Origin: JBBDNT01 sp040877445
GTDB taxonomy: Bacteria > Planctomycetota > Planctomycetia > Planctomycetales > Planctomycetaceae
Direction of reading: 5' to 3'
NCBI GenBank assembly: GCA_040877445.1
Contig: JBBDNT010000082.1
Coordinates: 1-6,568 of the forward strand
DNA length: 6,568 nt
Under the pieces are notes generated by a model, which ran no database searches, was not told the DNA's origin, and was given only the letters and a program-made list of their open reading frames with translations. The translations under genes and the position numbers were made by a program. How positions within the stretch are numbered: the stretch's first letter is position 1; each line of letters opens with the position of its first letter. Positions 5,106 to 6,568 of the stretch are shown one piece after another.

Positions 5106-5136
5106 TGGTCCCCCGTGATCCCACAACGCGGGGTGG

Positions 5137-5161
5137 CACGGACGCCGTTGAGGCGTCCGTG
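5137..5161. repeat. Perfect 10-bp stem-loop
   Basis: CACGGACGCC (5137-5146), loop GTTGA, GGCGTCCGTG (5152-5161). No T run follows on either strand. A related 7-bp hairpin with the inverse-sense loop is at 5328-5346, so this is a member of a repeat family rather than a solitary terminator. Confidence 0.8.
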
Positions 5162-5327
5162 TCGTGCAGCGACAAGAGGGCGCACAGTCGACATTCCATG
5201 CACTTGTGGTCCGCCTGAGCGCCGGCCGGTCGAGGGGTTGAGACTTCGGAACGAACGTGTCGAACGTTTCGGAACGACTCTCGACGAACGACTGCGGAGT
5301 GTGAACCCTCCTGTCGCTTCGCGACCC

Positions 5328-5346
5328 CGACGCCTGAACGGCGTCG
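5328..5346. repeat. 7-bp stem-loop related to 5137-5161
   Basis: CGACGCC (5328-5334), loop TGAAC, GGCGTCG (5340-5346). On the - strand the loop is GTTCA, one base from the GTTGA loop of the hairpin at 5137-5161, so the two copies appear to be in opposite orientations. It lies 15 bases before the direct repeat at 5361-5384. Confidence 0.7.
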
Positions 5347-5360
5347 CGGCCACCCGACGG

Positions 5361-5389
5361 GCCCGCCGCTGACTTCGTGCGCGGCTCTT
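5361..5389 (+). repeat. Second direct copy of GCCCGCCGCTGACTTCGTGC element
   Basis: Bases 5361-5384 are identical to 5077-5100, and the following CTCTTTGA differs from TTCTTTGG after the first copy by two bases. The two direct copies bracket about 260 bases of cassette. The final 18 bases (5372-5389) are the exact reverse complement of 5045-5062. Confidence 0.85.
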
Positions 5390-5424
5390 TGATTCCACTT
5401 CACCCCGCCACGCGTGGAAGCCGT

Positions 5425-5452
5425 GCCGACCGCCTACTGCCGACTGCCGACT
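5425..5452. repeat. Four-copy heptamer array (GCCGACT/GCCTACT)
   Basis: GCCGACC, GCCTACT, GCCGACT, GCCGACT are consecutive 7-base units. The array straddles the 3' end of the cyclodeaminase gene: on the - strand it encodes the last residues VGSRQ and the TAG stop (5436-5434). Because 7 is not a multiple of 3, a change in copy number would shift the reading frame and alter the protein end. Confidence 0.9.
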
Positions 5453-6384
5453 CTTTCCTCCCGCGCCCGCTCCAGCACCCGGGCGGCGAGCGCCACGTCC
5501 TCGATCGCCAGGCCGACCGATTTGAACAGCGTGACCTGCTCCGGGTTCGCCCTCCCGGTGGCGTGGCCGGCGACCACGTCGGACAAGTCCTTCATCAGCG
5601 CCCAGTCGGTGACGCCGGTCTCGAGCGCCTCGACGAAGTCTCCCGCTTCGAGTTTGCACTGCTCGATCGAGTCGCACACGATCACGTCGGCTTGGCGCAC
5701 CGTGTCGAGGTCGATCTCCGCCTTCGACAGGAAGTTCGAGCCGACCACGTTGAGGTGCGTCCCCTCGTCGAGAGTCCGTCCCGCGAACAGCGGCGTCTTG
5801 GAACTCGTGGCGCAGATCACGATGTCCTTCTCCGCCGCCGCCTCGTCCGGCGAATGCACCGACACGACATCGATCCCGCAGGCGGCGCTCATCTCGTCGG
5901 CGAAGCGGCGGCAATGCTCGGGGTTGGGGCTGTAGACTTCCACCCGTTCGATCTTCCGCACCGCGCACGCTCCGAGTAGTTGGGTGCGGGCCTGCTTGCC
6001 GGTTCCGAACAAACCGACGATCCGCGCGTCGGGCCGGGCCATGTAATCGGTGGCGACGGCGCTGGCCGCCCCGGTGCGGAGTTGCCCGAGGTAATCCGCC
6101 TCGATGACCGCCGCCGGCTCGCCGGTCTCAGTGTCGTACAACGCGACGTGAAACCGCGCCCCGGCGCGGGTCGTCGTATAGGCCTTCAGCCCCACGTAGC
6201 CCAGGTACGCCGCGGCCGCCGACAGCACGTGCAGCATCACGCCGGGGGCAGTCGCCCGCGACCGGGGCACGTTCATCGCCCGGCCGGCGGCGAGTTCGGA
6301 GAACGCCTCCTCGATCACCTCGACGGCCGCCGGCATGTCCACCAGCCGCCGCACGTCGTCTTCCGTGAGATACAGCGCGCGCAT
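5434..6384 (-). CDS. Ornithine cyclodeaminase / mu-crystallin family enzyme
   Basis: 316 residues, near the usual family length (about 320-350). The ATG at 6384 is chosen because AGGAG (6398-6394) sits 9 bases upstream; earlier in-frame ATGs lack such a site. Family features in order: LTEDDVRRLVDMPAAVEVIEEAF (3-28), VGLKAYTT with Lys67 at the usual substrate lysine position, HVALYDTETGEPAAVIEADYLGQLRTGAASAVA with Arg103, then a Rossmann dinucleotide site VGLFGTGKQA (123-132), GTHLNVVGSN (208-217), and DVVAGHATGR...VTLFKSVGLAIEDVALA (269-300). The family catalyses NAD(P)-dependent ornithine cyclisation, ketimine/imino acid reduction or alanine dehydrogenation. Where ornithine cyclodeaminase has a catalytic Asp in VGxD, this protein has Asn217, so true cyclodeaminase activity is doubtful and a dehydrogenase or imine-reductase role is more likely (inference). 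No metabolic neighbour identifies the substrate. The last five residues come from a heptamer repeat. Confidence 0.92.
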   Translation of the reverse strand: MRALYLTEDDVRRLVDMPAAVEVIEEAFSELAAGRAMNVPRSRATAPGVMLHVLSAAAAYLGYVGLKAYTTTRAGARFHVALYDTETGEPAAVIEADYLGQLRTGAASAVATDYMARPDARIVGLFGTGKQARTQLLGACAVRKIERVEVYSPNPEHCRRFADEMSAACGIDVVSVHSPDEAAAEKDIVICATSSKTPLFAGRTLDEGTHLNVVGSNFLSKAEIDLDTVRQADVIVCDSIEQCKLEAGDFVEALETGVTDWALMKDLSDVVAGHATGRANPEQVTLFKSVGLAIEDVALAARVLERAREERVGSRQ

Positions 6385-6437
6385 CGTGACGTTCTCCTGG
6401 ATCAAGGACTTCGCCGCCGAACCCGTTCGCCATGCGT

Positions 6438-6503
6438 ACCATACCATAGTTCGCCGCGATTCGGCCGCCGCCGTCGCTTCGATATTCGAGTTCGGCCGAA
6501 TCG
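6438..6503 (-). promoter_or_regulatory. Upstream region of the cyclodeaminase-family gene: inverted repeat and weak -10 motifs
   Basis: CGATTCGGCCG (6457-6467) and CGGCCGAATCG (6493-6503) are a perfect 11-bp inverted repeat with 25 bases between arms, centred about 95 bases upstream of the ATG. On the - strand TATGGTATGGTA (6448-6437) offers overlapping -10-like hexamers between the repeat and the gene; no convincing -35 is seen. The arrangement suits a dimeric regulator site or a leader-distal hairpin. This is a candidate only. Confidence 0.35.
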
Positions 6504-6568
6504 GTCGGGGCATGGGCGCGTTCCCCACTTTGTCGTGTCAGGCTTGGGTTCTGTAGCGGTTGGCGCCG

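Larger units (their letters stand above)
4953..5433. other. Repeat cassette between the cyclodeaminase and stator genes
   Basis: About 480 bases upstream of the channel gene and downstream of the cyclodeaminase gene. It is filled by copies of an ACTTCGTGCGCGGYTCTT element (inverted at 5045-5062, direct at 5088-5105 and 5372-5389) and two hairpins with GACGCC/GGCGTC stems (5137-5161, 5328-5346). The stretch 5165-5325 shows no gene or strong structure to me. TATCCT on the - strand near 5002-4997 might be a -10 for the channel gene, but no good -35 accompanies it. Confidence 0.6.

Noticed and set aside
4953..5126. Earlier start for the channel protein (269 residues)
   Set aside because: The added N-terminus is translated from the ACTTCGTGCGCGG repeat and would put a basic unstructured stretch before the first membrane segment; the family usually begins just before it.
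5137..5161. Intrinsic terminator
   Set aside because: The stem is strong, but no T run follows on either strand and a related copy exists nearby, so a repeat is the better explanation.
4953..5433. CRISPR array
   Set aside because: The repeats are few, irregularly spaced and in mixed orientation; there is no regular repeat-spacer pattern and no cas gene.

Overview
The window is GC-rich (mostly G or C at third codon positions) and looks like a planctomycete chromosome, probably of the Pirellulales/Lacipirellulaceae type. That assignment is inference. It rests on intergenic sequence made of recurring palindromic elements I recognise from planctomycete genomes. These include elements whose translations read TDWQSVLR or SGIRKNSDD, a GCCGACT heptamer array, and degenerate CCACGGATG and CGCCAAGG motifs. 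It also fits the gene content: a secreted DNRLRE-type protein and an ExbB/ExbD-like pair. No rRNA, tRNA, CRISPR array or transposase gene is visible.

Layout: bases 2-82 are the C-terminal end of a + strand gene that I cannot identify. All other supported genes lie on the - strand. Bases 83-544 are a repeat-rich spacer ending in a possible terminator for the next gene. Bases 545-2074 encode a secreted two-part protein with DNRLRE-like beta modules followed by a polysaccharide-lyase-14-like domain. Bases 2075-2797 hold a candidate promoter and then about 600 bases of repeats without a convincing gene. Bases 2798-4952 carry a three-gene cluster, read from right to left. It encodes an ExbB/TolQ/MotA-like channel protein (4317-4952), an ExbD/TolR-like protein with a long coiled coil (3466-4320, overlapping the first by ATGA), and a small single-pass protein whose periplasmic part resembles ExbD but whose membrane segment lacks the proton-carrying aspartate (2798-3271). 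Bases 4953-5433 are another repeat cassette. Bases 5434-6384 encode an ornithine cyclodeaminase/mu-crystallin family enzyme, and 6385-6568 are its upstream region with an 11-bp inverted repeat.

The three-gene cluster most plausibly forms a proton-driven inner-membrane motor or energiser that transmits force into the periplasm. The coiled coil would be a stalk, and the third subunit an accessory. This is inference from architecture; the cargo is unknown.

The most unusual signal is the relation of small palindromic repeats to genes. One family (core GGACGGA...TCCGTCC, with arm bases that vary in complementary fashion) appears three times within about 830 bases. One copy lies inside the ExbD-like gene and is read in frame, one supplies that gene's stop codon, and one lies in the spacer. 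Separately, the heptamer array supplies the last five codons and the stop of the cyclodeaminase gene. Short repeats thus appear to reshape protein ends and interiors here.
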